Source: Bidens hawaiensis
Taxonomy: Eukaryota; Streptophyta; Magnoliopsida; Asterales; Asteraceae
Assembly (NCBI GenBank): GCA_021521415.1
Contig: JAIQDT010000028.1
Location: 1,401,001-1,465,000 of the forward strand
Length of the DNA: 64,000 nt
Reading direction: 5' to 3'
Below are positions 42,224-53,679 of this stretch, one piece after another (positions within the stretch are counted from its first letter, which is position 1; each line of letters opens with the position of its first letter). The position numbers and the translations under genes were made by a program. The notes under the pieces were generated by a model. That model was given only the letters and a program-made list of their open reading frames with translations, made no database searches and had not been told where the DNA came from.

Positions 42224-45200
42224 TTACTCGGGATTGATCATCCCGTTCAGCTCAATTAGGTTTTGAAATCTGGATTTATCAAACGCTTTTGTAAATAAAT
42301 CAGCGAAATTTTCGAGCGTATCAACTTTTTCGATCTTAATCAGTTTCTTCTCAGCACAATCCCGTATGAAATGATGACGAATGTCAATGTGTTTAGTTTT
42401 ACTATGCTTCACGGGATTGTTAATTACTGAGATGGCGGCAGTGTTATCAATTAAAATAGGAGTGAGTAAGAAATTCAGACCATAGTCGCCTAATTGTTGC
42501 TGAATCCACAAAACCTGAGAGCAGCAGTTGGATGCTGCCATGTATTCAGCTTCGCATGTTGAAATTGCAACTGATGTCTGTTTCTTGCACTGCCAGGAAA
42601 CTAATCTTCCTCCAAGAAACTGACAGCCTCCTGTTGTCGACTTCCGACTCTGATTGCATCCTCCATAATCAGAATCTGTATATGCCACCAGTTCAACGTC
42701 TCCTCCCTTTGGGTACCACAACCCTAGCTTCGGCTTGCCTTTGAGATACCGCAAAATCCTCTTCACACCTTTCATGTGAGATTCCTTTGGGTTTGCCTGA
42801 AAACGAGCACAAAGACAAACAGCAAACATTATATCAGGCCTAGAAGCAGTTAAATACATTAATGAACCTATTATTGCCCGATACAGAGTTGGGTCCACAT
42901 CTGCGTCACCATCTGATTCAGCGCCCAATTTGTGATTGACGCGGATTGGAGAGTCATATGGAGAACTGTCCTCCATCTTGAATCTCTTTAGCACATCATG
43001 AACGTACTTCGTCTGATGAATGAACATCCCGTCCTTCTTCTGATCAACCTGCAATCCTAGAAAGAAAGTTAGTTCACCCATAGCACTCATCTCGAACCTC
43101 TTCTTCATGACAGCCTCAAAATCCTGACACATGGATACTCTTGATGCAGCAAATATGATGTCATCCACGTAGACTTGAACTAGTAGGAAGTCACTTCCTT
43201 CTCTCTTCACAAACAAAGTACTGTCGATCAATCCTCTTTCAAAACCATTTTCCAGCAAGTAGTCTGATAACGTTGAATACCAGGCACGAGGTGCCTGATG
43301 TAATCCATACAGCGCCTTGCTCAACTTGTATACGTGATCAGGAAAGTCTGGGTCAGGAAAACCCGGAGGTTGCTCAACGTACACAACCTCATCAACTTTC
43401 CCATTTAGGAATGCGCTCTTCACGTCCAACTGAAATACCTTCATCTTTTTAAAAGAAGCAAATGCCAAAAACAATCTAATCGCCTCCAACCGGGGCGACA
43501 GGAGCGAACACCTCATTGTAATCAATACCCTCTTGCTGATTAAAACCTTTAACAACCAGCCTCGCCTTATTTCTTATGATAATCCCCTTATCATCTCTCT
43601 TGCACTTGAACACCCATTTTGTGCCTATAGCATGCACATTCTTTGGTTTTTCAACCAAAGTCCAAACTTCCATCTTTTCGAACTGAGCCAACTCTTCTTG
43701 CATGGCTTCGACCCACGAGCTGTCCTTTAAAGCCATTTGATAATTCTTTGGTTCAATCTGGCTTATAAAGCAGGAGTACAAACATTCGTTCAGTATACCT
43801 GTTTCCTTAATGCTTGTATAAACACAGGTGTGCTCATTCAAGCTTTTTCTGGTTTGTACACCGGTGGACACATCACCTAGAATATTCTCTAAAGGGTGAT
43901 CTCTGTGTATTCTCGTGGTCGGAACAAAACCGACATGCAAATTATCTTCCAAATTTGAAGAGATCTCATCAATGGTTGTTTCTGGCTGAGAGTGAAAAGG
44001 ATTAATAAATTCATCTTCAGTCGAGGCAGTAGGGGTACCGATAGTGTTTGATGTGGATGGTTGAGATATCTCAATCAGCTGTCGTTGCAATAGATTCTCT
44101 TCCTCATCAAGTATCATCTTCGTCACAGCTCTTTCGTCTTCTTCAGAAATTTCCAAATCAGGTACGTTAAACGACTTAAAAAGCTTAACATAGTCGAAAA
44201 GCTCAGCAGGTCCATTGCTTGGTTTTGGCGATTGGTAACTAGTAATGTCGGTGTTACACACCACCTCCACCTTGCAAGTCGACGTATTGAAAACCCGTCT
44301 GTTGGGAGTCCCAACAACATAACCGACTAGGATTCCGTCATCGGCTACTTCACCAAATTTCGAATTAGTCTTCAGAATCGAACAAGGAGACCCAAATGGT
44401 TCAAGACCGCACAAGTTGGGCTTCCTTCCATGCATAAGCTCGTAACATGTTTTTCCAAGTCTCTTAACGGTTAACACCCTATTCAGAACATAGCAGGCTG
44501 TAGCAACTGCTTCAGCCCAGAACATCACAGGAAGCTTCGAGTCTGCCAGCATAGTTCTGGCTCCTTCAATTAACGTTCGGTTCTTCCTTTCAGCCACTCC
44601 ATTCTGTTGCGGAGTATACGGAGCGCTGTATTGATGTTCAATTCCTTTCTGAAGACAGAAGATTTCCATTTCAAAGTTCTTGAACTCTGTCCCATTGTCA
44701 CTTCTGATGTATTTAACTGATTTACTCATGACGTTCTCAACCTTAGTAATTAGATTCTTCACCATTTGAGCCGTCTCATCTTTAGATTTCAGAAAATATA
44801 CCCACGAATATCGCGAGTAGTCATCAGTGATCACCAAGCAGTAAGAAGTACCTCCTAGACTTTTTACATTCACGGGACCGAAGAGATCCATATGAAGTAG
44901 TTCTAGAGTACCGGCAATTGAATTGATCTTCTTGGTGAGATGGGATTTCTTGTGTTGTTTTCCCTTCTTGCATGCTATGCATTTGTCTTCAAAGTTAAAA
45001 CTTTTTAAGGGAACGCCCATCACAAGCCCATTCTTGACAATGAAGTTCATCTTCCGAAGATGAATGTGTCCCATTCTCCTGTGCCATAATTCTGATTCTG
45101 ATTCGCTTGCTTTTGTCATTAAACAAGATTCTCCGGTGGCCATTTCAGTAGACCTCATATCCATCACATATGTATTCATTTCACGTGGAGCTTTCATAAC

Positions 45201-45572
45201 TATCCATTCGTCTGGTATCTGAAAACCAGGCTTTAATACGATCGCTTCGTTCTTCGTGAAATGGACAGTGTAATCTTTATCACAAATCTGCGACACACTC
45301 AGCAGATTGTGCTTTAATTCCTCCACAAAATTCACATTCTCAAGTGTCATCCTTCCATTTGACACTGTTCCTCTACCAGTAATCCTTCCTCCGCTTTCAC
45401 CAGCAAAACTAACTCTCGCTCCCTGAACAGGTTTTAAGTCTTGCAACAAGTGTTTGTTGCCCGTCATGTGCCGGGAACAGCCGCTATCTACAATCCAAAG
45501 ACTGTTGGCAGCCCTGTTCAACTGTTCCTGCACAATAAAACAAAGAGTTAGAATCTTGGGACCCAAGACCAA
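42224..45572 (-). pseudogene. pol: Pol of element B with a frameshift in reverse transcriptase
   Basis: Protease (VDSGCSRHMTG), pre-integrase, integrase (MDLFGP, RSDNGTEF, GVAERKN) and the start of RT are in one frame to 43476. The rest of RT (VYVDDIIFAAS) and RNase H (STCEAEYMAAS) are in another frame, 43555-42224. The joint is a run of four G at 43492-43495 on the + strand (CCCC in the gene) where element A has three. Otherwise the protein is nearly the same as A's. Confidence 0.92.
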
Positions 45573-48172
45573 TTGGTCTTGGATCGATACGTCCCGTACC
45601 CTGGCTTTCTCAAGTTAGCATCAGGATAATTTCTGTAAGTCCTGTTAGGAAATCTCCTTGCAGATTGAGTGTAATGCCTCCCAAACCTATATGAATTGAA
45701 AGTGTTATATCTTGTGGTTTGGTTGAAAAACTGAGGTTTGTTTTTATAAAAACTTGAATTAGTTACATTTTGGCACTTTGAAAAGTTTTCATTTTTAGCA
45801 GTAACAAAATGACGCTTATCCTCAGTTTTATTTGGCCTCACACCTCTGAATCTCGGCTTCAGAGGGCAATCTGCAACTAGATGTCCTAATTTGTTACATC
45901 TAAAGCAACACCGACTCTCCTTTTTCTTGTCAAATGTTGGTTTGGATGTAGAGGCAGTGTTACCAGCCGTTCGTCTCACATAAGGTGGGACGTACGGATT
46001 GAGTGGAGAACTCTTTTTAGAAATTTTATTTTTATCTCCACCGGTGGGTAACCCTACCTTCTCTTTTGTCTGACCAGATTCAGACAACTTATCCGATTCC
46101 GATGAGACTGGACTCGAGACAGAAACTTTCACATTTGAAACAGGCGAACTCGTTTCGCCACAGCTAACACTTGGTTCTATATTTGTAACCTTGATGGGAG
46201 TTGTCTGAGTAACCTCGAAATCAACAGATTTCTGAACACTCGGATTATAAGTATAGTTGTGGTTAAAGGGTGGTGGAACCTCGTGATAACCGATTCCTCC
46301 CCTCTTTGCAGAGGTACCTTGATCACTCACGAGGTGATCAAGGATGGCCGAGGAATTCCTGAACTGCTCAAGTTTGCGGTTCAGTTCCACCACCTTCACC
46401 TGGTGGTCGGCAATCTGTTTATCCCAATCAGCAATCAATTTAGTTTTTTCTTCTAAAACTTCATAACTAAGATCAATTATTTCAATTTTCTCAGCAAGTT
46501 TAGTTTTTAAGCTTTGAATGTCTTTTTCACATGCTTTTATTTTAATTTTATAACTGTTTTCTCTTGCTTTCGTAAAATGGTGATCTTCTTTAATAGTTTT
46601 AAAATCAGCATCTAAACGGACGTACTGATCAGTTATTGTTGTTAGTTGCTCAGACAAATTCTCACAATTAGTACAAATATTCTTATTACTTACCTCGGAG
46701 CGATTGTCCTTGTCATCTGCCATGAAAGCTGTTTCTTCTTCAGTAGCTTTCTCATTTCCATCAACCTTCTCACATTCTTCAACTTCAGCCTCAGCCATGT
46801 TCGCTTGCTCACCAGATTCATTTGAATGCAGGTTCCAGTTGTACTCACCTGCTTCTCTGGTCAACATGGCATTAATCTCTCTGTTAACTCCAGAGTGTTG
46901 TGTAGGCCGACCTTGTCCTCGTTCAACCCTCTCATTTCTACATTCTTTGGCAAAGTGCCCGTATTGTTGACAATTATAGCACCTTACCTTAGATTTGTCG
47001 AATCCAGGCCTACCACCAACAAACTTTCTCCCAGTTTTCTTCATAAACCGTTTAACTAGCCTCACAATCATTGCCATTTGCCATTGCAAATCCATCTCCT
47101 CCAGATCATCAGCATCGATCTGGTCGTAATCCTCATACAGAACAGCAGGGTCCACAATCTTCCCCTGGATGTAGTTTTCGTAGGAAGCAATAAATGATGC
47201 ATAGACTGCAAACTGCTCTTCAGCAGATTTTACACTCATAGGCATCTTGGAATAATTATTGCTTGAGGCATTTGCAGAGAAACCACTTGTGGATGCTTGA
47301 GGCTTTGAAGTACTTGATCCTCCAGCAACGAAACAGACATCACCGTTCAAGTTCACAGAAACGTTTCCTTCATGAGAAGAGTCAGGACCTGACTCCCCTT
47401 TTGAGTAAAAAGCAGCAGATTCAGGCCTCGAACTTGAGCCTGAGTTAACCTTTGCACCATACATACCAGGGTCTTGTATCTGATCTGTTGGTGTTTCTTT
47501 TCGAACCATATTAAGCTCATAAGTTCTGAGCTTGTTTACTGCCGTTTCCAGATCATAATTAGGAAAGTCTCTATCTTCCCTCATAAGAACGGTGTACATT
47601 TCCCACTTCGGTGGGAGAGCATCGAGAAGCTTTTCAACGATCTCTTCTTCTCGGTAAGCAATCGAATAATTGTTAAGCTCTGTCATTAGATGATAGTATC
47701 TGGTGATAATATCATCCAGTGATTCGTTCTTCAAATATTTGAAGACGGAGAACTGGGTCTTCAAAAGTTTAATCTTTGAAGCACGGATACCCACGTTCCC
47801 CTCGAATCTATTTTCAAGAGCATCCCAAAGCTCTCTCGCAGAAGTGTACTTTCTGAAAGTGTGGAGAACCTCTTGAGGAAGTGCCATAGTTATAGCTGCA
47901 TGGGCCTTGCTCTCGGCCTCATACATTTTCTTTTCTTCGTCCTCCATTTTGCTGTACTTCTTAACCACATCAAGACCTTCGTATTGAATAGTTGGGGGGA
48001 TATATCCATCCTGGATGCACACCCACATTTTTGCATCCTGGTATCTAATGTATTGGATGAATCTGTCCTTCCATGCCACGAAGTCAGTTCCTTTCATTAA
48101 CCTCGGGGCCTTAGTGGCTGACCCCGCTTCTACTTCCATCTTGACTAAATCGGAGATGTTAATTGACGACAT
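45548..48172 (-). CDS. gag: Gag polyprotein of element B (874 aa, intact)
   Basis: The start is MSSINISDLVKMEVEAG at 48172. Residues about 25-190 are the UBN2-type Gag domain (FVAWKDRFIQYIRYQDAKMW, LWDALENRFEGN, LLDALPPKWEMYTVL). Next come a Ser-rich linker, the first zinc knuckle (CYNCQQYGHFAKEC), an acidic region, a coiled coil (KDIQSLKTKLAEKIEIIDLSYE), the second knuckle (CCFRCNKLGHLVADC) and a basic Asn/Arg/Tyr-rich tail. It ends SWVPRF as in A. It supplies the N-terminal 160 residues not seen for A in this window. Open throughout. Confidence 0.93.
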   Translation of the reverse strand: MSSINISDLVKMEVEAGSATKAPRLMKGTDFVAWKDRFIQYIRYQDAKMWVCIQDGYIPPTIQYEGLDVVKKYSKMEDEEKKMYEAESKAHAAITMALPQEVLHTFRKYTSARELWDALENRFEGNVGIRASKIKLLKTQFSVFKYLKNESLDDIITRYYHLMTELNNYSIAYREEEIVEKLLDALPPKWEMYTVLMREDRDFPNYDLETAVNKLRTYELNMVRKETPTDQIQDPGMYGAKVNSGSSSRPESAAFYSKGESGPDSSHEGNVSVNLNGDVCFVAGGSSTSKPQASTSGFSANASSNNYSKMPMSVKSAEEQFAVYASFIASYENYIQGKIVDPAVLYEDYDQIDADDLEEMDLQWQMAMIVRLVKRFMKKTGRKFVGGRPGFDKSKVRCYNCQQYGHFAKECRNERVERGQGRPTQHSGVNREINAMLTREAGEYNWNLHSNESGEQANMAEAEVEECEKVDGNEKATEEETAFMADDKDNRSEVSNKNICTNCENLSEQLTTITDQYVRLDADFKTIKEDHHFTKARENSYKIKIKACEKDIQSLKTKLAEKIEIIDLSYEVLEEKTKLIADWDKQIADHQVKVVELNRKLEQFRNSSAILDHLVSDQGTSAKRGGIGYHEVPPPFNHNYTYNPSVQKSVDFEVTQTTPIKVTNIEPSVSCGETSSPVSNVKVSVSSPVSSESDKLSESGQTKEKVGLPTGGDKNKISKKSSPLNPYVPPYVRRTAGNTASTSKPTFDKKKESRCCFRCNKLGHLVADCPLKPRFRGVRPNKTEDKRHFVTAKNENFSKCQNVTNSSFYKNKPQFFNQTTRYNTFNSYRFGRHYTQSARRFPNRTYRNYPDANLRKPGYGTYRSKTNWSWVPRF

Positions 48173-48229
48173 CTTTGCGAAAACACGAAAACCCGAAAAT
48201 TTTAAAAAAATCTTCCAAACAGCACAGTA

Positions 48230-48512
48230 GGCGAAGTTAAGAATAACTTCGCTTGAAAGTTAACTTCGCTGGAAAGTGTAACTTCGCTGGGCCTTAAATT
48301 CGCTTGACTGGGCGAAGTTAAGAATAACTTCGCTTAGGATGAGCGAACTTAGGAGGTAAGCGAACTTGGATGGTAAGCGAAGTTGAGGATAACTTCGCTT
48401 AGGCGAACTTAGGAGGTAGGCGAAGTTGTGGTTAACTTCGCTTAATCCTTATATCTTCGCCGAAACCCTACTTCCAGTGACGGCAACTTCGCCTGAAGAA
48501 CGGTAACTTCGC
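48230..48512 (-). repeat. Palindrome cluster in the gag leader of element B
   Basis: Many GGCGAAGTTA/TAACTTCGCC and GCGAACTTA half-sites lie between the primer-binding site and gag. This is a third location for the family palindrome, besides the LTR U3 and the third-ORF promoter/leader. Confidence 0.85.
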
Positions 48513-48700
48513 CCGATGAACAAGGAAACTGTTCAGATCTGATTTCGTCAATCTAGCAGTTTCCGATCGATGTTATGGTTTGAAAATGACTGTCAAACAC
48601 GCGTATAACACAATCCCAATAAAAACACGTCCCGCGAATAGGTCAAACGAGACGTTTTCTACACCCGCGTGAAATCCCGAACCTCACAATCGAGCCGATG

Positions 48701-48712
48701 GCTCTGATACCA
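48701..48712 (-). other. Primer-binding site of element B (initiator Met tRNA)
   Basis: The - strand reads TGGTATCAGAGC two bases after the 5' LTR, complementary to initiator Met tRNA. Confidence 0.93.
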
Positions 48713-48714
48713 AT

Positions 48715-49158
48715 TGTAGGCTCCTGGACGGATCGTACACGGGATGTCGCTATCTGCGCAGGTGCGGAATCCCTGCGTAGGTAGATACGAGTGCAGAATA
48801 TGTATAAATCAAACACACGAGCAATAACCGAAACACGTTATATTGATAACCGAACACGTGACTCGAGGTCACTATTACAGACTCTAAAACACGTAACTCA
48901 CTGATACACGAAATGAACTCGCTCTCAAAACGCTCAACTGATTAACCCTAAACTGTTACGGCTGAACAGTTTAAATAAGCACGACAACTTCGCCTCAGGC
49001 GAAGTTGTCCATAACTTCGCTTGTTCAACAAGTTCGCCTGAGCGAACTTGTTGACAACTTCGCACATACAAAAACATAAACATAATCATAAACATAATTA
49101 CATTACAGACTCGATTACAAATGGTAGACTATGAACTACTGACACACATGTACCAACA
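48715..49158 (-). repeat. 5' LTR of element B
   Basis: 444 bp, TG...CA on the - strand, four differences from the 3' LTR. U3 palindromes are at 48986-49064. It should drive the genomic RNA toward lower coordinates. Confidence 0.95.
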
Positions 49159-49163
49159 ATTAA

Positions 49164-49893
49164 TAATCGGTAGACATCATATATACTCTGTTCATGATTT
49201 GGGGAGTTAAATATCACGGATGAAATTACCCTCTTATAGTCTCACAACACCATAAATTTCATATATATTATGATAGTTTTTCGTTTTTTCTTCGGATTTT
49301 GATGTATGGCACCTTTTTTGATTGTTTTAAAGTTTTTTTTATATGTTTTTACTTTTATTTTTTTAATTGCAGGTTTTACCATTTGATATTCATGGGTTGA
49401 AAACGTCGGTGACCATTTTTGTTTCACAAGTGGATGGCGAGAGTTCATGAAGAAGAATGAAATCTCAGTTGGTTATTCTTGAATATTCATGTTTTCACTA
49501 ATTCAAGGTATGGTGATTTTGAGCAAGATCTAAATAGGCAAGTAGTTTAATGATAGGATATATGACCGAGTTTTTTGAATTGAAAATTCAATTGTATATG
49601 AAATATTTATATTTTATTTTGAGAAATCATGTTTTTGTTCAACATATATGGTGTCAAAAAATTTATGATGAACTGAGTTCTCTTTACGATTCGCGCTAAT
49701 GGATTTTGGGATGGAACAAAAATACTTTGGAAGTTTGTTGTGGTTGTTTAAGTTTAATTATGTTTTAATGGTTAATTTGATATGTCAAGGGTGTGTTAAT
49801 GTTACGATGGATGTTTATATGTTACAGACGGTTTAAATGTTATTCAAGATTAGCATGTATTAATGTTACCATGCTTAGTTTTATTATAATATA
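49164..49893. other. Non-coding part of solo LTR G
   Basis: AT-rich, no ORF of note. It continues G to the right of element B. Confidence 0.4.
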
Positions 49894-51048
49894 CTAGCTT
49901 TTGAACCCGTGTATTACACGGGATTTTTTAAATAATAAAAATAAATAAGGTACATTTTTTTTTTAAAATAAATAAACAAAATTGAAGGTAAGAAGAAAAT
50001 AAAATATATACTACAAATTTACAACAATATACAACATTTGTTAAAATTGTTTTGACTCGTTACCCATGAATAACTATAAAATTGTTACAACAGTATTAGA
50101 ATGGAAATTATAACCAATTTAACAAAATGGTTTTGTCCATAACCCATGGATAGGTAGAAATGTAGAATGAATGAGAAGAGAGATTAGACCAAGAATGAAT
50201 GTGGGATTGCCACATCATCTTAATACTTTTCTTTTATTAGTATACAACAATATACAACATTTGTTAAAATTATTTTGACTCATTACCCATGGATAACTAT
50301 AATGAATGAGATGATATATTAGAAAATTAGAAGAGAAATTATAACCCATTTGTCAAAATTGTTTTGGCCCATGACCAATGGATATATAGGATAAATAAGA
50401 TGAGGAATTAGAAAATTATAAAGGAAATTATAACCCTTTTGCCAAAATTATTTTGGCCCGTGACCCATGGATAGATATGAATGAGATGAAATATTATAAA
50501 GGAAATTATAACCCATTTAACAAAATGGTTTTGCCCATAACCCATGGATAGGTAGAAAGAATGAGAAGAGAGATTAGACCAAGAATAAATGTGGGATTGC
50601 CACATCATCTTAATTATTTTCTTTTGTTAGTAAAGTTAGAAAGTGTTACTTAGTGAAATGAAAAATGCAAAAATCGTTCCTAATAAGTACATGTATAATC
50701 TTTGTCATTTCATGTTTTGTCCTGTGATTATGTTTAATATTTTAATAGTTTTTAGTTATACAAATAAAATAATTCATTACTCCTAAAATCATATAATACA
50801 AATCATCCACGTTTTATATAAAGTAACAATAATCTTACAACATGTATACATCTTTATATATATGTTCGTTTTATGATTCTTATATTTACCGTCGTGTAGT
50901 ACCAATAATTACTATTAGTTCGATAACACACCTACACAAATTATTATTACATTTACTAAAATATAAAAATACACACACATAAACATATGTGTGTTTAATT
51001 AACGTTGTCTATATTTCAACCTGTGTCGCACACGGGTCAATAACCTAG
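49894..51048. mobile_element. Helitron-like unit with two outward 3' termini
   Basis: Right end on the + strand: hairpin CCTGTGTCGCACACGGG (51020-51036), 8 nt, CTAG (51045-51048), then T. Left end on the - strand: hairpin CCCGTGTAATACACGGG (49922-49906), 8 nt, CTAG, then T. Hairpin plus CTRR before T is the Helitron 3' signature, but here it is present at both ends in opposite orientation with identical spacing. No Rep/helicase gene; the interior is a minisatellite. Confidence 0.55.
50020..50640. repeat. Minisatellite inside the Helitron-like unit
   Basis: Imperfect tandem units of about 80-110 bp, each with AAATTATAACCCATTT, a CAAAATTGTTTTG-like core, ACCCATGGATAG and GAATGAGA. The longest shared unit ends GGGATTGCCACATCATCTTAA and occurs twice (near 50200 and 50595). 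Confidence 0.75.
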
Positions 51049-51060
51049 TATTATATAATA

Positions 51061-51471
51061 TTACAAAATAATCTAAATTAAATCTCAATCCCTGCTCTCC
51101 AATCCAAACCATCGCCCTTTCCTTCAATCACCAGCTTCTGACAGACCCTGCCACCTCTCATTGTCGACCTCAGCCTGCTTCCAATCAAGTTTCATGCAGT
51201 TTTCTTCACCCAATGTTCTGCAACTTGATCTTACTTACGATAAACCCTTTCAAATTCAATTATCATGCTCAAAACTCCCATCTACAAATTTGTTTTCTGC
51301 TGCACCACCTGAAGAACCGAAGCTACCATCTACAATCAAGAAGTCTGGTAACCTGTTATGCTCTAATGAATATCCATTCAGTTATCTTATAATCTTTATA
51401 CCGATTTTGATATTGTACTAAAATCCCAGTCCAAACCTATTCTCTTTCTGCTCTTGGAGTGATCACAGACA
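51061..51471 (+). other. Possible captured exon fragment
   Basis: Open from about 51130 to 51421. The Ser/Pro/Leu-rich peptide (SACFQSSFMQFSSPNVLQ, later PEEPKLPSTIKKSG) has the composition of a plastid transit peptide, and a donor-like TCTG|GTAACC follows. I do not recognise the family. It could be a captured first exon or a chance ORF. Confidence 0.3.
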
Positions 51472-51476
51472 CAGAA

Positions 51477-53674
51477 TGTAACATTTCGTTTTTTCGTTTC
51501 ATGTTTTGTACCCGACTCGGTTCGTGTTCGGTGAATTAGTAATAAAAGATTTTTTTTATTTAATTATTTCTTTTATATATTTATTATTTAAACTATCTAA
51601 GAATTTCCAAATCAACCCCTAAACTAAACAATTCACCATTGTTGCACCCACCACAAAAGATGAAGGACCAATCTGCAATTGTATTCAAATATTATAATAA
51701 TAAAATAATAATCTTTCTTCCTCCTCTAAACCATCGACCGTATACCCCCCACTTTGCTTGGACCTTAATTCTCGTCATAATCTAGGAATTGGTCCCACCA
51801 AATCGTTTATCACTCAAAAACGATATCACCGACACGTTAAAATTGGAAAAACGAATCAAAATCGACCATTAATTGCGTATATCAAACCCGCGGCTTAACC
51901 GACCTTCAAAACGTAATATAAACACAATCATTATGTAATTAAATTACACCACATCTTCCTCATACCCTCGCGACACTAAACCCTAGTCCAATTGCCAAAT
52001 ACAAAGCAGTCAAGACCCTGTTTGATCTCAAGAACAGCCGAGGCCCGTTTGTAGCTCGTTAACCCTCAATACGCCACCATTGTAAGTAATTGAAGCATAA
52101 TCATAATTCATTTTTGATCCATTAACAATAACCCTAACTTAATTTGAACGAACATCAATCAATTAAACGGATTTGAATATCTAGGGCTTGTTATCATATT
52201 TGGGTTTAACAGTGTATTGGTATATATTTAAGTCTGCTGATCTTGTAACCAAGTTAGACACCTGCCATGATGGCAGGTGCATAGTTTGTTAACTTCAGAC
52301 CGGCTGGGGACGCGGGTTCGAGCCTCCCCAGGCCCGGTTTTGTTGGTTTATTTTTTTAATGGTCTTAAATCATTTTTTTATTTAAATTAAATATATAACA
52401 TTTAATAAACATTAGTTTAGCGAAATCGAACCCCATACGCTTGTTTTTCCTCGTCGTGAAATCCTCATCTCTTGAATTAACTATAGTATATACAAATATA
52501 TGATATTGTATACATGTATCTTTAATAATAAATGATATAATAATTATTTTCACAACTATGAAACCGAACTAATTTAGAAGCTCAAATAATCTCTCCCGTT
52601 AATATATATACAAATATGTTTTTCATTAAAAATAATCTTTCCCGTTAATATAGATATTACGTATAACTTATTTAAAAACGATTTCTATGATTCTTTTGTA
52701 GGAAAAATATAATAAAATATTTGGAGATTATCAAATAATAATAATAATAATAATAGTAATGATAATATAATAGTATAAATACTAACAATAATAATAGTGC
52801 TTTAAAACCCTAAAAGACGCCAAATCTTTCAAACCGATTAAATCTCAAATAATGACATTGAAACTAATAATATCCCATCAAACTCAAATCGTTATATCTT
52901 ATTAATTCTTTTCCTTAATTATTAATTATACCATTGTTAACAATTAGGGCATTTTTGTTGACGTATCTCGAAAGCTTGAACGTATCCATCCGCACTTTTA
53001 TTATTATCCCATCCTCATTAATTCACCTATAAGGTAAGTAATTCACATCCCCCCTTTTTACCGTTTTATATTTTGGGGGCGTTATGCATTAAATCATTTT
53101 CACTACAATTCCACTATTTGCTTTGTATGATATTGCTCAATTAGTTATACGTGCAAATGTGACTATGTGTTTATTTTATGTATTGGTGGTTGGTATCTCA
53201 TCCTCATTAGTATGATCATACGCCGTCGGAGTAGCTCGTTATCCATGAGATTCGAGTGAAAAGACAACTTTTGTATTATTGTTATATTGTTTTTATGTTA
53301 GTTGTAGTATTTCATATTATCGCAAGGAATTGTCATTTTTATATTATATGTATTCAAAAACCGTGATTACATGCTCAACTTTATGTTGACAAACTATGTA
53401 TTTTCCCGCATGACGCAGGTAGCTACATTGGATGAAGAATCAAGGGATTAAAGAGTAGTTGGACCTTAGGATGCATGATTAATCAAACACTATTTAGTTC
53501 TTTATATTAAATTGTTATGTTTATTTCTATTAGACAATGTTTGTGCTTTTGCGTACTTGAATAATATGAATTTAATAATTTAGATATTGACACGTGGATT
53601 TATTTTAGTGTCTTTTGAGCTATGATACAATTATGTCGCGCCCCGCATATTCCGCCGTTGGTTGGGGTGTGGCA
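51477..53674 (+). repeat. Solo LTR I, chromovirus-like (2198 bp)
   Basis: It starts TGTAACATTTCG, ends GGTTGGGGTGTGGCA, and is flanked by a perfect CAGAA duplication (51472-51476, 53675-53679). Same family as the solo LTR at 15956-17723, with an extra segment around 52230-52370. No coding. Confidence 0.9.
52259..52332 (+). repeat. tRNA-like or SINE-like insert inside solo LTR I
   Basis: It contains GGTTCGAGCC (52315-52324), a match to the pol III B box, within a CTGGGGA/TCCCCAG stem. It is preceded by an inverted pair CACCTGCCAT/GATGGCAGGTG. It is absent from the sister LTR at 15956-17723. It does not fold as a standard tRNA, so a tRNA-derived SINE head is the best guess. Confidence 0.3.
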
Positions 53675-53679
53675 CAGAA

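Larger units (their letters stand above)
36809..49158 (-). mobile_element. Sirevirus-like copia element B (complete, 12,350 bp)
   Basis: Same family as element A, opposite strand. Two 444-bp LTRs flank PBS, gag, pol, third ORF and PPT. The target duplication ATTAA is perfect (36804-36808, 49159-49163). The LTRs differ at only four positions that I can count (under 1%), so insertion is recent. Despite this, pol has a one-base insertion and the third ORF a short frame-breaking deletion, so B depends on helper proteins. Confidence 0.96.

Noticed and set aside
52259..52332. Functional tRNA gene
   Set aside because: B-box-like sequence and stems are present but no complete cloverleaf or acceptor stem can be drawn.
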